Source: Fulvia fulva (Eukaryota > Ascomycota > Dothideomycetes > Mycosphaerellales > Mycosphaerellaceae). From it: a DNA stretch of 64,000 nt. Below are positions 21,650 to 34,550 of this stretch, piece by piece. The notes below the pieces were generated by a model. It ran no database searches and had not been told where the DNA came from. It was given only the letters and a program-made list of their open reading frames with translations. The position numbers and the translations under genes were made by a program. Positions within the stretch are counted from its first letter, which is position 1; each line of letters starts with the position of its first letter. Location of the stretch: contig NC_063023.1 of assembly GCF_020509005.1 (NCBI RefSeq), forward strand, positions 310,001 through 374,000, in the 5' to 3' direction.

Positions 21650-24600
21650 AGCTTCAGTACTAGGCCTAGGCCTGATGTTATAGTCGATACACTATTAGTA
21701 AGCCCCGTCGAAGAGCTCAGATTCGAAGAGCCTACCGATGTTGACTTCTAGGCCGTCTACGCGGGCGTGGTATTCTTCGATTGCTTGACGATTGAAGATG
21801 ATATGTTAGATAGGTTCCTATAAGGTATCCTACTTAGGGCAACCTTGCCATTCGACTTCATACTTGATCGGCGGTAGTCCTTTAACGTCGTTAGGCTCTG
21901 CGCGGATTCCCCGGATCTTGCGGACGGCATAGTCGTCAGAAGGTAGGTTAATAGGCTCGTCGACTTCTACTTCATCGGGAGGACCTAGCATGTCTTGGTT
22001 TTGGTTCGGGAATGGGTCCTTAGCCGACGGCCGAAGGCGTACGGGATGGAAGACGTCGTGGATCTTTATGTTCGCAGGAAGAGCTAGACGGTAGGCGTGT
22101 GAACTGATACGCTCGGTGATCTCAAAAGGACCTAGGTTCTTCTAGTTCAGCTTCTTAGAGGGGCGGTCCGTCTTGATGTTCTTAGAGTTGAGGTAGACCA
22201 TATCGCCTACTTGGTAGTCGGGAGCTGGCTGGCGACGACGATTGGCTTGATCCTCGTAGATTGCTTGTGCGTACACTATCTCGTCGTGAACTTCTTTATA
22301 GATCTGTGAGAGCATAGTAGCGAACGCGTCTACTGCTTGCTCGTTTGCGTCTTCGGTAGGCGGGAGAGGTTCTTCTGGTTCTATGCCTGTACGAGGGTGG
22401 TAACCTCTCGTAGTATAGAAGGGAGAGTAGCCAGTAGTCTCCGAGTCCCAGTTACGAGTAGCGAACTCCACCGTAGGGATATGCTGAGGCCAATCCTTCT
22501 AGTGGTAGTCGACGAAGCAACGAAGGACCTGCTCGAGGATAGCGTTCGTAATTTCGGTCTGGCCGTCGGTCTGTGGCTGAAAACTGGTCGAGAGGTTATG
22601 CTTGATGCCTAGGATAGCACACAGACGCTTCCAGAAGTACGAGATGAACTGGGTGCCTCTGTCAGAGGTGATGCTATCCGGGAGGCCTTGAAAGCGCCAG
22701 ACGAATTCGTAGAACAAGCGAGCAGTCTCCTTTGCGGTCATGCTCCAGCACGGGATCATGTACCGGTCCTTAGAGTGACGGTCTACGATCACTAGAAGGG
22801 CCTTTGCTTTCACGCCGCTGAAGGTCTTGCCGTGAGGAAGATCGGTGATAAAGTCTATAGTGATGTGCTTCCACGGACGATCAGGAGCCGGGAGAGGGTG
22901 CAAGAGACCGTGGGGACGGTGGCGGTTAGCTTTGGCTCTTCGGCAAGTAGCGCAGTTCAGCACGTAGCGGCGGACGTCCTTCTAGGAATGCGGCCACTAG
23001 TAACACCTAGCGAGGAGCTTGTGGGTCTTGGCTACGCCTGGGTGACCCCTAGAGGCGGAGTCGTGGATGATTTGAAGAATCTCAGCTCGGATATTAGAGC
23101 CTTCGGGCTACGGTACGTAAAGCTTCTTACGGAAGTAGACGACACCTTCCTGGAGCTCGCACTCGGACAGCGAGAAGCCCGGGAATGTCCTCGCGCCAGA
23201 TCTAAGGGCCTGAACTAACTCTTAGGCGTCTATGTCGGCATCGTACGCTGTTCGTACTCGTGCCATAATGCCTTCGGGCTGCTCCTTATTATCAAACCCC
23301 TCAAAGTCTGATTCGGATGAGCCGTCGGTCGTTACTGAGCCCTCTTCATCGTCGTTCAAGTCCTTAGCGTCCGAGGCGTATTCTTCAGGCTCGGATTCAT
23401 CGTCACTCTCGTCAAGGTAGGCAGGAGCGAGCACGAGAGTAGCAAAGGAAGCGGCGAGCGTAGGCTAGCCGTTCGATAGGTACTCTCGAAGCTCGGAAGA
23501 GAGGTTGTGCTCTTTGATGACTTGTTGCCCTGCGATTTGCCGGCCCCCTCTTCGATCAACTGGAGAGTCACTAGGGCGGCGGGTAAGGGCGTCGGCTATC
23601 GAGTTGGCCTTGCCGGGCGTGTACGAGATCACGAAGTTGAACCGGGAGAGGAACTCGCTCCAGCGGGCCTAGCGACGATTGAGCAGCTTGCTCTTTATAA
23701 AGTAGACGAGGTTCTTATGGTCGGAGCTTACTTAGACGGGCATAGCAGAGCCTTCGAGCTCGGGGCGCCACTCTTCGAAAGCTTTGACGATGGCGAGAAG
23801 CTCCTTGTCGTAGATCTCGTAGTTACACTCCGTAGCGGTCATCTTCTTAGAGAGGAAGGCGACAGGTAACCAGGGGGATTCAGGCGAGCGGCGTTGTAGC
23901 AGGACACCGCCCACCACGCCGTCGGATGCGTCGGTCTCTACACGGGTCTCTAGTTCGAAATCGAAGTGCCGTAGAAGCGGGTTCTTAACAAACTTCGCTT
24001 TGAGCAAGTCAAAAGCCTCCTGGCATTCGTCGGTCCAGGCGAACTTCTCACCCTTACGCGTGAGCTTCGTCAAAGGGCGTACCACGCCCGAAAATGCGTA
24101 GATGAAGCGGCGGTAGAAGTTGGCAAAGCCTAGGAAACCCTGGACCTCTTTGACGTTCGTAGGAGCATCCTATTCGACGATAGCGTCGATCTTCTCTTGG
24201 TCCATCTTGATGCCGTCTGCGGTAATGATCAAACCAAGGAACTTGACTTCGGTCTTCTCAAACTCGCACTTGTCGATGTCGAGCTGCAAGCCGGCGTCTG
24301 CGAGCTTCTGAAGGACCTTACAGACGTGCTCGCGGTGCTCCTCCTTGGTCTCGCTATAGACTAGGATGTCGTCGATGTAGGCAGTGCAGAACTAATCGAG
24401 GAACTCCTGAAGGATGTCGTTAATGAAGTTCTAGAAGGTACTAGGCCCGTTACAAACGCCGAAGGGCATAACGAGCGACTCGAACAGCCCGTAGCGAGTA
24501 CGGAAGGCTGTGAGATACTCGTGTCCTTCTGCCATTCGTAACTTGTTGAACGCAGCGATGACATCGAGCTTAGTGAAGTACTTGGCCTTAGAGAGGCGCT

Positions 24601-26810
24601 CGAGCGTCTCCCGAATCAACGGTATTGGGTAGCGGTTCTTCTTTGTAATAGCGTTCAAGCCTCGGTAGTCTACGCAGAAGCGTAGACTACCGCCGGGCTT
24701 CTTGACGAATATGACGGGACTGCCAGCGCTAGAACGGCTCGCTCGAATGAACCCCTTCTTTAGGTTCTCTTCGAGGTATCTCTTAAGGACGATAAGCTCT
24801 TCTCGGGACATAGAATATAACGGTCCGAACGGTGTCTCTACACCTTCTTCTAGCTCAATCTTGTGGTCGTGAGGGCGATGAGGAGGCAGCTCGTCTGCGG
24901 CTTTAGCATCGAATACGTGGAGGATGTGGTGTGCCTAAGGAGGGACCTTCGTAGCAGGGTCGGTAGGTGTACGCTTCTTGTCGAGCTTCTCGAGGGCGAT
25001 GTCGATATCGCGGAGAGAGGCGGCGAAGACTTGAGCTTTAGGCTGCTTAGCAGCAGTAGTGAAGGCAGCGGCGTTCACCTGGAAGATCTTGGTATACTCA
25101 GGACCGCGCTAAGGCGGCGGAGAAGGCGGAGGTGCCGGAGGAACTTCTAGAGGGAAGCTGACAGTAAGGGAAGTCTAGTCGATGATAGGTCGGTGTCGTC
25201 TAAACTAGGGGAGGCCGAGGATAAACTTCTGATGCGGTAGGGACGTAAGGAAGCTAGTGATCGACATACGCTTGCCTCCGAGGGTGATTGACGTGTGTAC
25301 AACATGAGTAATCTTACTAGTGGTAGTCTCCGTGCCGTCAAAGAGTTTAAGGGTGCGAGGGTACTTCAGTTCCTAGGGTTCGAGGTTGAGAGAGGTCGCG
25401 AGTTTATAGTCTATAAAAGACTCGCCTAGTGCGCCAGTGTCCATAAGAGTGAGATTGGAAGAAGAGAGTTTCTTTGAGCCGATATTTACATTCGTGACGA
25501 ACGGTTTGCAAGCGTGGTCCTTGCCCGTCTCGTCGTACAGGTCTAGCTGTGCTGTATTGATCCTCAACTTCTTTCCTCTCTTCACTTTCGGTAAACGTTG
25601 TTCTTGGTCTTCATCGCGTCGATGAGGAAGACCTAGGCTTTTTCCTGCTTAGCGGGAGCAGCAGGAGCAGGCTCGATAGCGCCGACAGCGCCGCGAACCG
25701 GGTTGCGGGCGTTACGGGCAGCGAGCTACGGACAGTTGGCTACGATGTGGCCTGGACCGCCGCAGTAGGTGCAGAGTCCGGCCTGGCGACGGCGAAGCTT
25801 CTCTTCGGGAGTGAGCTTACCGTTGACGAGGCCCTGGACTCGAGGGACGGCGGCACTAGCGCTGAGATCTATAGCGTCACCTACAGAGACGGGAGGGAGA
25901 GCCGTAGGAGCGGCGGCGCCTAGTGGAGCAGCGAAGTGGCTTCCGGGACCACGAGGCTAACGACCTTGAGAACGGGAAGCGAGGAGAGAGGCGGTGTGTT
26001 TCATGTTGGAGTCGAGGCGCTAGCAGGTCTCGACGAGCTTACGGAAGCTCATAGCACCGACGTCCTTGTCCTCGAGGGCTCGAAGAAGCTCTGCTGACAA
26101 ACCACGGCGGAGAGTGCTCTTCTTGGTCTCTTCGTTGTAGCCGGTGAACCCGATGTCGCGGTTAAAGGCCGCGAGGTACTCGGCGAAGCTCTTGTTCTTC
26201 TAGAGGAGGTTGTGGATGGCGTTCTGGGCGGTGGCTCTACGGTCTGGATCACTAAAGGCAGCACGGAGGTCCTGCATCAAGGTGAGGACGTCCGGGCAGC
26301 CGATAGTCTACGTGGCGTTGTCGATGTAGTGTTGTACCTGAGCCGCGGCGTCTCCCCGAAGGAGGGAGAAGACGTACGTGACTTTGTCCTTCTCTTGCGG
26401 AAAGTGGTCGGCATTAGCCAACAGCTTGATGGTGAGCTGTGTCTCAAATGCCTCAAACTTGCTCTTGTTGCCGTCGAACTCGTCTGGGTCGTTGACCTTC
26501 TTAGAGAAGTGCTAGCGGCGGTTGTCGTCGGCGTGCGGGGCGAGGTTCTGGAAGGTGTTCACAATACCTTGAAGGTATGTTGCTTGGTTGTTTGCTTGCT
26601 CGACCTGCTGGGCGGTCTCGCGGAAAGAGGAGACGGTGCGGTTGATGAGAGCGTAGGCGGTGTCGGGGTTGGCGTTTGCCTAGGCACCGAAGGCAGCGGC
26701 GTTCGAGAAGGGGATGTCAGTCCACTCACTGAAGTAGAATGGAGTGTCTTGGTTGTCGAGGTTGACACCTCTATCGGTGGCGTGGTCACCTATGAGGATG
26801 ACTCGAGTAG
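21650..26810 (-). pseudogene. Gypsy B gag-pol single frame, broken by TAG codons
   Basis: In one frame on the minus strand: gag (about 25,650-26,810) with LKNKSFAEYL-type capsid sequence and a CCHC knuckle CTYCGGPGHIVANC near 25,730-25,775; protease around 25,373-25,585 (LMDTGALGESF); RT 24,431-24,811 and on to about 24,130, with [10 protein letters not shown]; RNase H 23,732-24,085 ([19 protein letters not shown]); integrase 22,142-22,963 (IDFITDLPHG, TSDRGTQFIS, QPQTDGQTE); and a chromodomain-like end near 21,790-21,960 (YEVEWQGCP). Stops fall mostly at expected Trp codons (TGG to TAG) while many CAG/CAA codons survive, so only one strand was deaminated. No ATG was found for gag before 26,800. 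Confidence 0.88.
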
Positions 26811-26835
26811 TTGACGGTTTGTTGGTCTTTTGTGA

Positions 26836-27278
26836 TGTCAGGGCGAGAGCCTAGCCTATGAGATGCAAGGGTGAAAGCGAGAATGCAGGTGCGAAGTGTA
26901 GATGCAAAAGGGTATAGTATGATTGCTATACAAAACAAAAGACGAAGAAAGCAAGAGAGGCCTAGGCAAGGCCAGATATTTATACGCGACCCTCGCGAGT
27001 GCGTGTCCCCGCATTAACAGGGCTAACCCGTGCGAAGCCGCGCTTAGCAGCTTTGCTCAAAACCTTATTCCAACCTGCCCTACGTTCCGAGTCTTCCACG
27101 TGCTTCAAGGTTTGGTAGAGGGGTGAATTTGGAGGGCTGGGTCCCGTAGTGAATGTTGCGGGGCATGTGATTCTTGGCGCTCACACACTAAGCTAGACTG
27201 TCACTTCTTAACGACTTCTGAGCGCTCTAAGGCTCTTCTGTCCCCACCTTCTGTACACTCTATAGGGAGACCATGACA
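26836..27278 (-). repeat. 5' LTR of gypsy element B
   Basis: The 443-bp LTR starts TGTCAGGGCG and ends CCATGACA, with intact 5-bp inverted termini. It is the less RIPped of the pair. The duplication GATAT follows at 27,279-27,283. Confidence 0.93.
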
Positions 27279-27283
27279 GATAT

Positions 27284-30200
27284 AGAGTAGCCGCGGGTAT
27301 AACACGTAGTCGAAGGCTCCCGATATGTCTAGGCTAAGTAAGGAAGCTACCTTGTCCCTATTCTTATACTAGATAGCCTTTACCTAAGAGGTAATAAGTT
27401 CTATCGCGGATAGCGTCGATCGCTATAGGCGCGTACCTATCTAGGTATCCGGGAGTAGGGAGTGTTCCTCTACCGCCTCGGAGAGTCTCGTTATAACTAG
27501 CTTCTTAAGCGCCTTCCTAAGAGTATTAAGGAGCGTAATTAGGCGGTACGACTTTACCTACGTATAGTCTTCCTTCTACGGCTTACGTAGGACTACTATC
27601 GTCGATTGTTTAAATGCCGTTAGGTAGTATCCGGTCTATAGGTAGGCGTTAAAGATTACTACGACTACTAGGGCTAGTTAATCTCTATACTTCTTTAGTA
27701 GCTCGTTTAAGATACTATCCGGCCCCGGGGCTTTCTTTAGCGGTAGCTTCCTAAGTGTAGCGATAACATCTCCCTCGGATATATCCTTTTAGACCGCGAT
27801 ACTAGGGGCTAGGGGAGTAGAGCTATTTATATTGCTTAGATTAGCCTCGACTAGGGGCGGGAAGAACTTACTAGCTAGTAGACGCGCCTTGGCCTCGGGG
27901 TCGCTAACCGGGCTACTAGGCGATTATAGCGCTAGGATAGAGAAGGAGGGGCCCTATATAGGGTCCTATCGGGCCTATTTCGCTAGCTTCTATATCCTCT
28001 CTAGCTTACCGGCGATTTCTTCTACTATAGCCCTCTAGCCGACTACTTTCTCCCTCCGTATTATAGCTTTCTTCTATTAGTATACCTCCCTATATACGTT
28101 CTAGGCCTCCTCGCTATAGCTACTCGTCTATACCCGGCGGGCTCTCCTTACTTCTCTTACTACCGTAGTGTACTCCGGCGTCTAGTATAGTTTAGACTAT
28201 ATCGTTAGTTAGGTAAGCGGAACGTAAAGTAAGGTCGCTTTTCTTATTTCGTCTATTAACCCCTAGACTACTTCGTCTATCTCGTCTTTACTATTATATT
28301 ACTACTACGCGATCTAGACTAGCCTCTTAGAGTTATCGAGGTACGCCTAGATATTGGCCTAGTAGGCCTTTCCCTAGTTTAGCTTAGGGGTTCTCGCTAG
28401 TATACGTTATATCTATATCGTAATAGAGGTCCTAACTAGTATATAGTCTAACGACGCCTCGAGTTTATATTCGATCCTATAGTAGGTTACCGTATAGTAG
28501 TAGCTATCTAAGATCTAGGAGAGGTCGATCGTGCCTTAGAGTCCCCCTCTCTTCTAGGTGCCTAGGTCCTTCGGGGTATTAAGGGCAATTACGTTACTCG
28601 CTATTAAGTCGAGTACTTCGTCGGCTATAGGGTACGGCTATATAAGGCTTTCCTAGGAAGGGTAGTATATATTAAAGTCTCCTACTACGATATAGTACCC
28701 TTGTCTCTTAAGCGTACTATCTAGGTGTCTATAGACCCCTAGGTCGCGGCTAGACCTCGAGGCTAGCGGTTGTATATATAGGTTGTATATCTAGGTACTA
28801 CCTACGTAGAGAGAGGTAATATCGCCCCCGCCTTCTTCGTCTACGTAGTACACTACCTCCTAGTCGGATTCTAGTATATCCTTACTAATATAGAAGCACG
28901 TACGGGGTCTACCGTCGCCTCGTAGGCATGTCGTATAGCCTAGTAACTTATAGGTCGTTAGTCTCTTATAGTACGGGTTAATCTATAGCTCCTAGATTAT
29001 AAGGACGTAGTAGACGCGCGGGTCCGCCTCGTATAGAAAATAGTTCTAGACTATATCCTTACTATAGTTAACGTTATACTAGATAATACTAAGCGTGTCG
29101 AGGCTAGTTATCGGTATCGACAATTATTTCCTCTATATCGTCCTATATCCTACTACCCTATACGTCCTAGTCTACGCCTATTAGCTATATACTAAAGGGG
29201 AGCCGGGCCTAGTTAGATTCCCTCGCCGTAGCTAGTAGAGTACGTAGCCTCCCGTACGCCCTAGGTTACGTATCCTTTATATTATTCTCGGCCCTAGGGC
29301 GCTTATACCCGACCGCCGCTAGTTAGTTCCGGTATAGGCTAGCCTTACGATCGCCGTAGAATCTTAGGGCGACGGTTCTGTTTATAATTGCCTTGTTTTT
29401 TACTAGTTTCCGCTATAGGCATTCCGTACTATACGATAGGTAGTACCCCGGACAGTTCGCGTACCGTCTCGTAGTCGATATATAGTCCCTAGATATATAG
29501 TCTCCTATATAGTTCGAGTAGGCCTACTTGTTTATATACGTATAGGTTTAGTGTCTATACTATTAGTATTTAAAGTATTAGAGGATACGAAAGGATAAGG
29601 AGTACTTTTCTACTATCTTAAGGCTATATTACTAGACTAGGCCTAGTTCTATCGCTAGATCCGCCGCTTTCGCGTCTTATTGCTATACTATTAGCGCCGA
29701 GGCCTTCTTACCTTCTAGCCATTTCCTATAGAGCCAAGTCGCCTTCTAGATTAGAGAGTTAAGAGTAACCGGGTTATCCTCTTAGAGAGCGCGTAGGTGA
29801 CCCTAGTTAGTTAGGTCAAACTCCTTAGGTATATCGTAGACTAGGATCGTAAATTGTTTCGTTAAGACCTTCGCTAATACCGTAACCTTAGATACCTACT
29901 ATAGCTATACCTCTAGGTGCCTCCTAGTAGTAGTAGAGCTAGTATAGATCTATAGAGTGCCGTTAGACTATTAGTTCACTACGACTACCCCTAGTTAGTT
30001 AATTCGTTAGGCGAGCTCCTTATTTAATAGCTTCGTAACTTCGGCCTAGTCTTCCTTTACTATAATACGGATCGTAACTATATCGTACGTTAGGCGGGGG
30101 CCTAGTATCGATACTACGACCGATGCCTAGCTATAGGGGTATTAATTCCGGGTGGCCTTACTAATCGCCTAGGACATCGTCCTTATTTCGTATTACCCTC

Positions 30201-30440
30201 GGTAATACGATAGTATAAGCGCCGTACGTAGCTAAGTGATCATTACCTATAGAGACCGGTAAGGGAGCTAATCGTTAGTTTCTATACTTTTTACGTCCTC
30301 TATAAGTTGCTACTAGTTGTCTTAGGGGGGCTTCGTCTATAGGGCCGTAGGCGCCGTTAGTACCGTAGCCTAGGCTACTATTACCTAGGAGTTACCTAAT
30401 GTAGCTAGGCACCTCTACGGCGTTTAGAGTTGAAGAAATA
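27284..30440 (-). pseudogene. LINE C ORF1 and ORF2 5' half (endonuclease, RT N-terminus)
   Basis: Going down in coordinate: an ORF1-like low-complexity and basic region (about 29,100-30,440), then an endonuclease with VVGDFNIYYPS near 28,650-28,699, then RT fragments including a segment near 27,720-27,790. The frame is full of TAG. The upstream part to 30,615 has no readable protein and is taken as 5' UTR. Confidence 0.65.
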
Positions 30441-30626
30441 GGGTGAAGAGAGCTTTAAGCTATCTAGATTAAATAAGGTAGAACTCCCTTAGTCCTAGGG
30501 ATAGTGGCCTACTTTATATATCGTTAGAATAGCCTTAATAAGAGCTTTCGAATATATCGTGTTTTAGCGTAGAGATCGATATCCCTTAGATATAGTAACG
30601 GATCGCCGTATTTTCGCTATTTAATA

Positions 30627-33600
30627 CTACGCTCTCTAAGAGTAATAACTCGGTAGAAAAATATATAACTACGATTTACCGTCTATACGACGACCTTAAA
30701 TCTAAAGGCGTCGAGTTGCCTAAGACCGCTATAATAGCGTAGACTTTGAATAATCTTACGGACAAATACGAGTCGTTTGTTACCTCTATTAGTCAAAGCC
30801 TAAGAGCTAATATAGAGGCTTATTCTCTCGAAGAATTGTTTAGTAATTTACTAGACAAATCGCGAAGATATAGCGCTAAAGATAAGGAAGATTACGCTTT
30901 ATTCGTCGGCAACTCTTCTAAAGGAAAGCCTAAGAGATACGGGCCTAAACGGCCGGGAAATAAAGGTCCTAAACACGCTAATTCGAATAAAGTATGTTCC
31001 TATTACGATAAAAAGGGACATATCGAATCTACGTGTTTTAGGAAGAATCCTAATCTAAGAAATAAGACTCTTAAGAAAAAGGATAAGGATTCTAAGGAGG
31101 ATAGCGACGCGCTATTTGCTAACTCTAACAAAGTTAGCGAAGTCGAAGTACTATTCTCTAATATAGAGGACTTAGGCGGCGAAGAATTAAATAATACCGC
31201 CGTTTTAAGCGTAAATAGCGATAATAGTCGCGATAAAAGCGCTAAAAGTACCGAGTTTATTCTAGATTCGGGCGCTTCCCGGTATATTATAGCAAATAGA
31301 GACTATTTCACTACATTCCGGGATACTACTACCGTATTACGGTGGGGTAACGCCGGGAAAATAGTCTCCTATAGGCAAGGAGATATAAAAATGCGCTTTA
31401 AAGACACTAATAAGGTAGTTCTTCTCAAGGATTGCCTTTATACACCCGAGTTTAGCGTAAATCTTATAAGTCTAGCGTAATTAGATGCTCGTAATTGCTA
31501 TGCCCGTCTTAAGAACGGCGTTATAGATTTGTATAGCGAAAATAATGCCCTTATAACGCGGGCTAATAAAGACAAATCGCTATATAAGTTAGCCGTTTAT
31601 TCTCCGAATAATAGCCTACCTAAAGACTCGAAAGACGAAGAGGGTACGTTCTATATCCTATCTAATAGCGAGAATAATTCGCTAATTTGGTATAAAAGAC
31701 TAGGACATATAAATCCTAACGCCTTAGAAAAATTAGGCGTAAAGGTAGACAAAAACGATCCTAGGCTCGTAAATTGCGACGTTTACCTTAGGGCGAAATT
31801 TACGCGCAAAATTAATCAAATAAGTAATACGAGCACGAAAGCTAAAGCCTTCCTAGATAAAGTTAGTTTCGATATCTACGGTCCTATAGAGCCTAGGACT
31901 AATCGCGGACTTCGTTATTTTATTAGCTTTATCGATCATTACTCTAGATTTCTAGAGGCAGATATAATTAAGTCCAAGCCTAAAGCTTTTCGTTCTTTTT
32001 ATGCCTATAAATTACGTACCGAGAATTCTTCGTCTAATAGCGTAGCCGATAATAAAAGGCCTAAGCTTAAGACCCTTAAATCGGATAATGCTCTCGAATT
32101 TCTAACTAAAGAATTCGAAGAACTAGTACGGAATAGCGGTATTATACGCGAGCTAATCGCGCCGTATTGTCCGGAGCAAAACGCTAAAATAGAAAGGCCT
32201 AATTGTACTATAATGTCTAAAGTAGGAGCTATATTATACGAGTCTAGGCTACCTAAATACTTTTGGGGAGAAGCCGTTTTAGCGGCGATTTTTATCTATA
32301 ATCGTACGCCGCATTCTAGCTTAGGCTTTAAATCCCCGTACGAAGTTAGGTACGGGACCAAACCCGACCTGAATAATATTAAAATCTTCGGATCTATCGC
32401 CTATTATCGTAATCCGAGTCCTAAGAAACTCGAAACTAGGGCGAAAAAGGCCATTCTATTAGGTTATACCGACTACGGTACTATTAGATCTAGACTCTAG
32501 AAAAGTAGTCTTTGCTAGAGACGTAAGAGTCTTAGAAGGAACCTTTTTAGATAGTCCTCAATCCGAAGAACCCGCTATAGTCAGCGAATTTGAGGTAACC
32601 GATAATTTAAAAATTAGCGAGGATATTAAAGCTTCTAGCGAACGAAATAAAATAGCTACGAAGCAAAACGAGCCGAGTAATAAGAGACTACGCTTAGATA
32701 CGTCTAGGAAAATTACTTCCGGAAGCGTAGAGGCTCTTAGTCCCGCTATTAACCTCGATAATAGCGATTTTAGCGCTACTCCTTCTATAAATTCGCAAAA
32801 TAGGGCTGATACTACTCGTTCTAGTCCTCTAGAAAATATAAACGACGACGTAGACCCTATATCTATAAAGGCGAATAAGGAACTAGACGGCCCGTCGACT
32901 TCTAATAACCCGTTAATTTCTAATAATCCGTTAGAATCTAATAGTTCTAAGACTTTAGAAGACGACGGATTAGAAGACGAGCTAGCGCTACTCGCTAATT
33001 ATAGCGGGCAGACCGCCGATCCTATTACTTATAAAGACGCGATTACTAGTCCTAATAAAGTCAAATGGCTAGAGTCTATAGAATCCGAAATAGGCGACTT
33101 AAATAAGCTAAAAACTTGGGACTTAGTTAACCTTCCTAAGAATCGCGTAGCCCTTAAAGGACGGTGGGTATATAAGACTAAAACCGACGCTCAAGGCAAT
33201 ATAATTAAATATAAGAGTCGGTAGGTCGTAAAGGGCTTTAAACAAATATTTAGAGTAGATTACGACGAGACATTTAGTAATACTTGTCGACCCGAAACTT
33301 GGCGTTTGTTATTCTATTTTGCGGCTTACAATAATTGGGAAATAAAGCAATAGGACGTTAAATTAGCTTTCCCTAATAGCCCTATAGATAAAGAATTATA
33401 TATCAAACAGCCCTTAGGTTTCGAGGATAATACTCCGAGAGTTTGCCGTCTAAATACGGCGTTATACGGCTTAAAACAAGCCTCTAGACAATGGTACTTA
33501 TACCTTAAGTCTATACTTCAAAAGCTCGGCTTTGTTCTACTTAAGAAAGACGAGGCAGCGTTTAAAAACGCTAATACGGGCATTATAATAACGTGCCACG

Positions 33601-34547
33601 TAGACGATATGCTTATATTTAGTCCTAATAAAGGACTAGTTAGGGAACTTAAGGATAACCTCTCTAAGTCGCTAGAACTAAGTGATTTAGGCGACGTAAA
33701 CTACTATCTAGGGATCGAAGTAACGCGTAATCGCGAAAATAAGTCTATTACTCTAAGTCAAAAAGGGTATTTAGATAAGATCCTTACTAGATTTAATAAG
33801 AGAGGTCTCAATCCGGTTAGTAGCTCTATAGAAAATAGCCTATATCTAGAAAAGATTAAGGAACAAGCTAGTTTAGAAGATACTCGGCTATTTCAAGCCG
33901 AAGTAGGGTCCTTAATTTATCTAGCTACTAAAACAAGGCTAGATATAGGCCACGCCGTAGGGCAAGTAGCTAAATTTGCCTCTAATCCTAATAGCTCACA
34001 TTTTAAAGCCCTGAATAGGATTTGGAAATACTTGAACAATTCTAAGGCTTACGAGCTAAAACTAGTCTATAAAGCGCAATCGTCACCCCTATTATTAGGC
34101 TATAGCAATGCCGATTAGGGGGGTGATTTTACGACTGAAAAAAGTACTACAGGATATATTTTTACTATAGGACCTAAAGCGCCTATAAGTTAGCGTAGTA
34201 TCCTACAAAAAACAGTCGCGCTATCGAGTTGCGAAGCCGAATATATGGCCCTAAAAGAGACTATAAAAGAGTTCTTATTCCTAGGAGATATATATCTCGA
34301 GATAGGAATTAGTACGGGCCTTAATACTATTCTTACGGATTCTAAATCCGCGATAGAACTAGCTAATAATCCCGAACACCACGCCAAGACAAAGCACATC
34401 GATATACAATATCACTTAGTTCGAGAGTGCGTTCAAGAAAAAAAATAAGTCTAGAGTATATCCCTACGAAAGAAGAAATAGCGAATATTTTGGCTCAAGC
34501 TCTAGACTCGCCAAATTTTAAGAGGCTTCGGGACCTTATTTACGGCT
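30627..34547 (+). pseudogene. Copia E gag-pol, main part
   Basis: The frame continues gag from the LINE insertion point. One TGG-to-TAG-like stop precedes 30,746. A CCHC-like knuckle (CSYYDKKGHIESTC) lies near 30,990-31,035, and the protease (FILDSGASRYI) near 31,256-31,290. The integrase has an HX(n)H...C zinc region near 31,690-31,790, then VSFDIYGPI, LKSDNALEF and PEQNAKIERPN. RT has GRWVYKTK, LKQASRQW and CHVDDMLIF (about 33,594-33,620), and RNase H has SCEAEYMAL and TDSKSAIEL. Breaks: TAG at about 31,478; a frameshift near 32,480-32,500; TAG codons near 33,222, 33,351, 34,117 and 34,192; and a one-base slip in an A7 run near 34,440. RIP is light for its age. Non-functional. Confidence 0.85.
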
Positions 34548-34550
34548 AGT

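Larger units (their letters stand above)
21142..27278 (-). mobile_element. Ty3/gypsy element B, complete, lightly RIPped, TSD GATAT
   Basis: The 6,137-bp element has 443-bp LTRs at both ends (21,142-21,584 and 26,836-27,278) and a GATAT target duplication (21,137-21,141 and 27,279-27,283). On the minus strand the purine tract next to the 3' LTR is seen as CCCCCCC at 21,589-21,595 of the plus strand. A single gag-pol frame with about 15-20 TAG codons occupies the interior. It is the youngest layer of the three-element nest. Confidence 0.93.
19480..30615 (-). mobile_element. LINE C (Tad1/I-like), saturated RIP, inserted in copia E and split by gypsy B
   Basis: The element is flanked by the 11-bp duplication GCTATTTAATA. 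Its 3' tail on the minus strand is AACAAATC plus TCTA repeats at 19,480-19,500, and its 5' end is near 30,615. The order on the minus strand is ORF1 (about 29,100-30,440), endonuclease (VVGDFNI near 28,673-28,699), RT (27,284-28,000 and 20,400-21,141; FVDDINILA at about 20,894-20,926) and the 3' end shared with 3720-4372. Excluding gypsy B and its duplication the LINE is about 5.0 kb, a normal length. CA and TG are almost absent. Confidence 0.85.
18661..34550 (+). mobile_element. Ty1/copia element E, split by LINE C; outer limits approximate
   Basis: Gag begins before 19,092 and breaks off at 19,479. The same reading frame resumes at 30,627 and continues through gag knuckle, protease, integrase, RT and RNase H to about 34,547. 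The 11-bp GCTATTTAATA occurs at both break points (19,469-19,479 and 30,616-30,626), the target-site duplication of LINE C. Coding sequence is only lightly damaged: a few TAG codons from TGG or CAG and at least two frameshifts. I could not identify a matching LTR pair at 18.7-19.0 and 34.6-35.7 kb. Confidence 0.82.
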
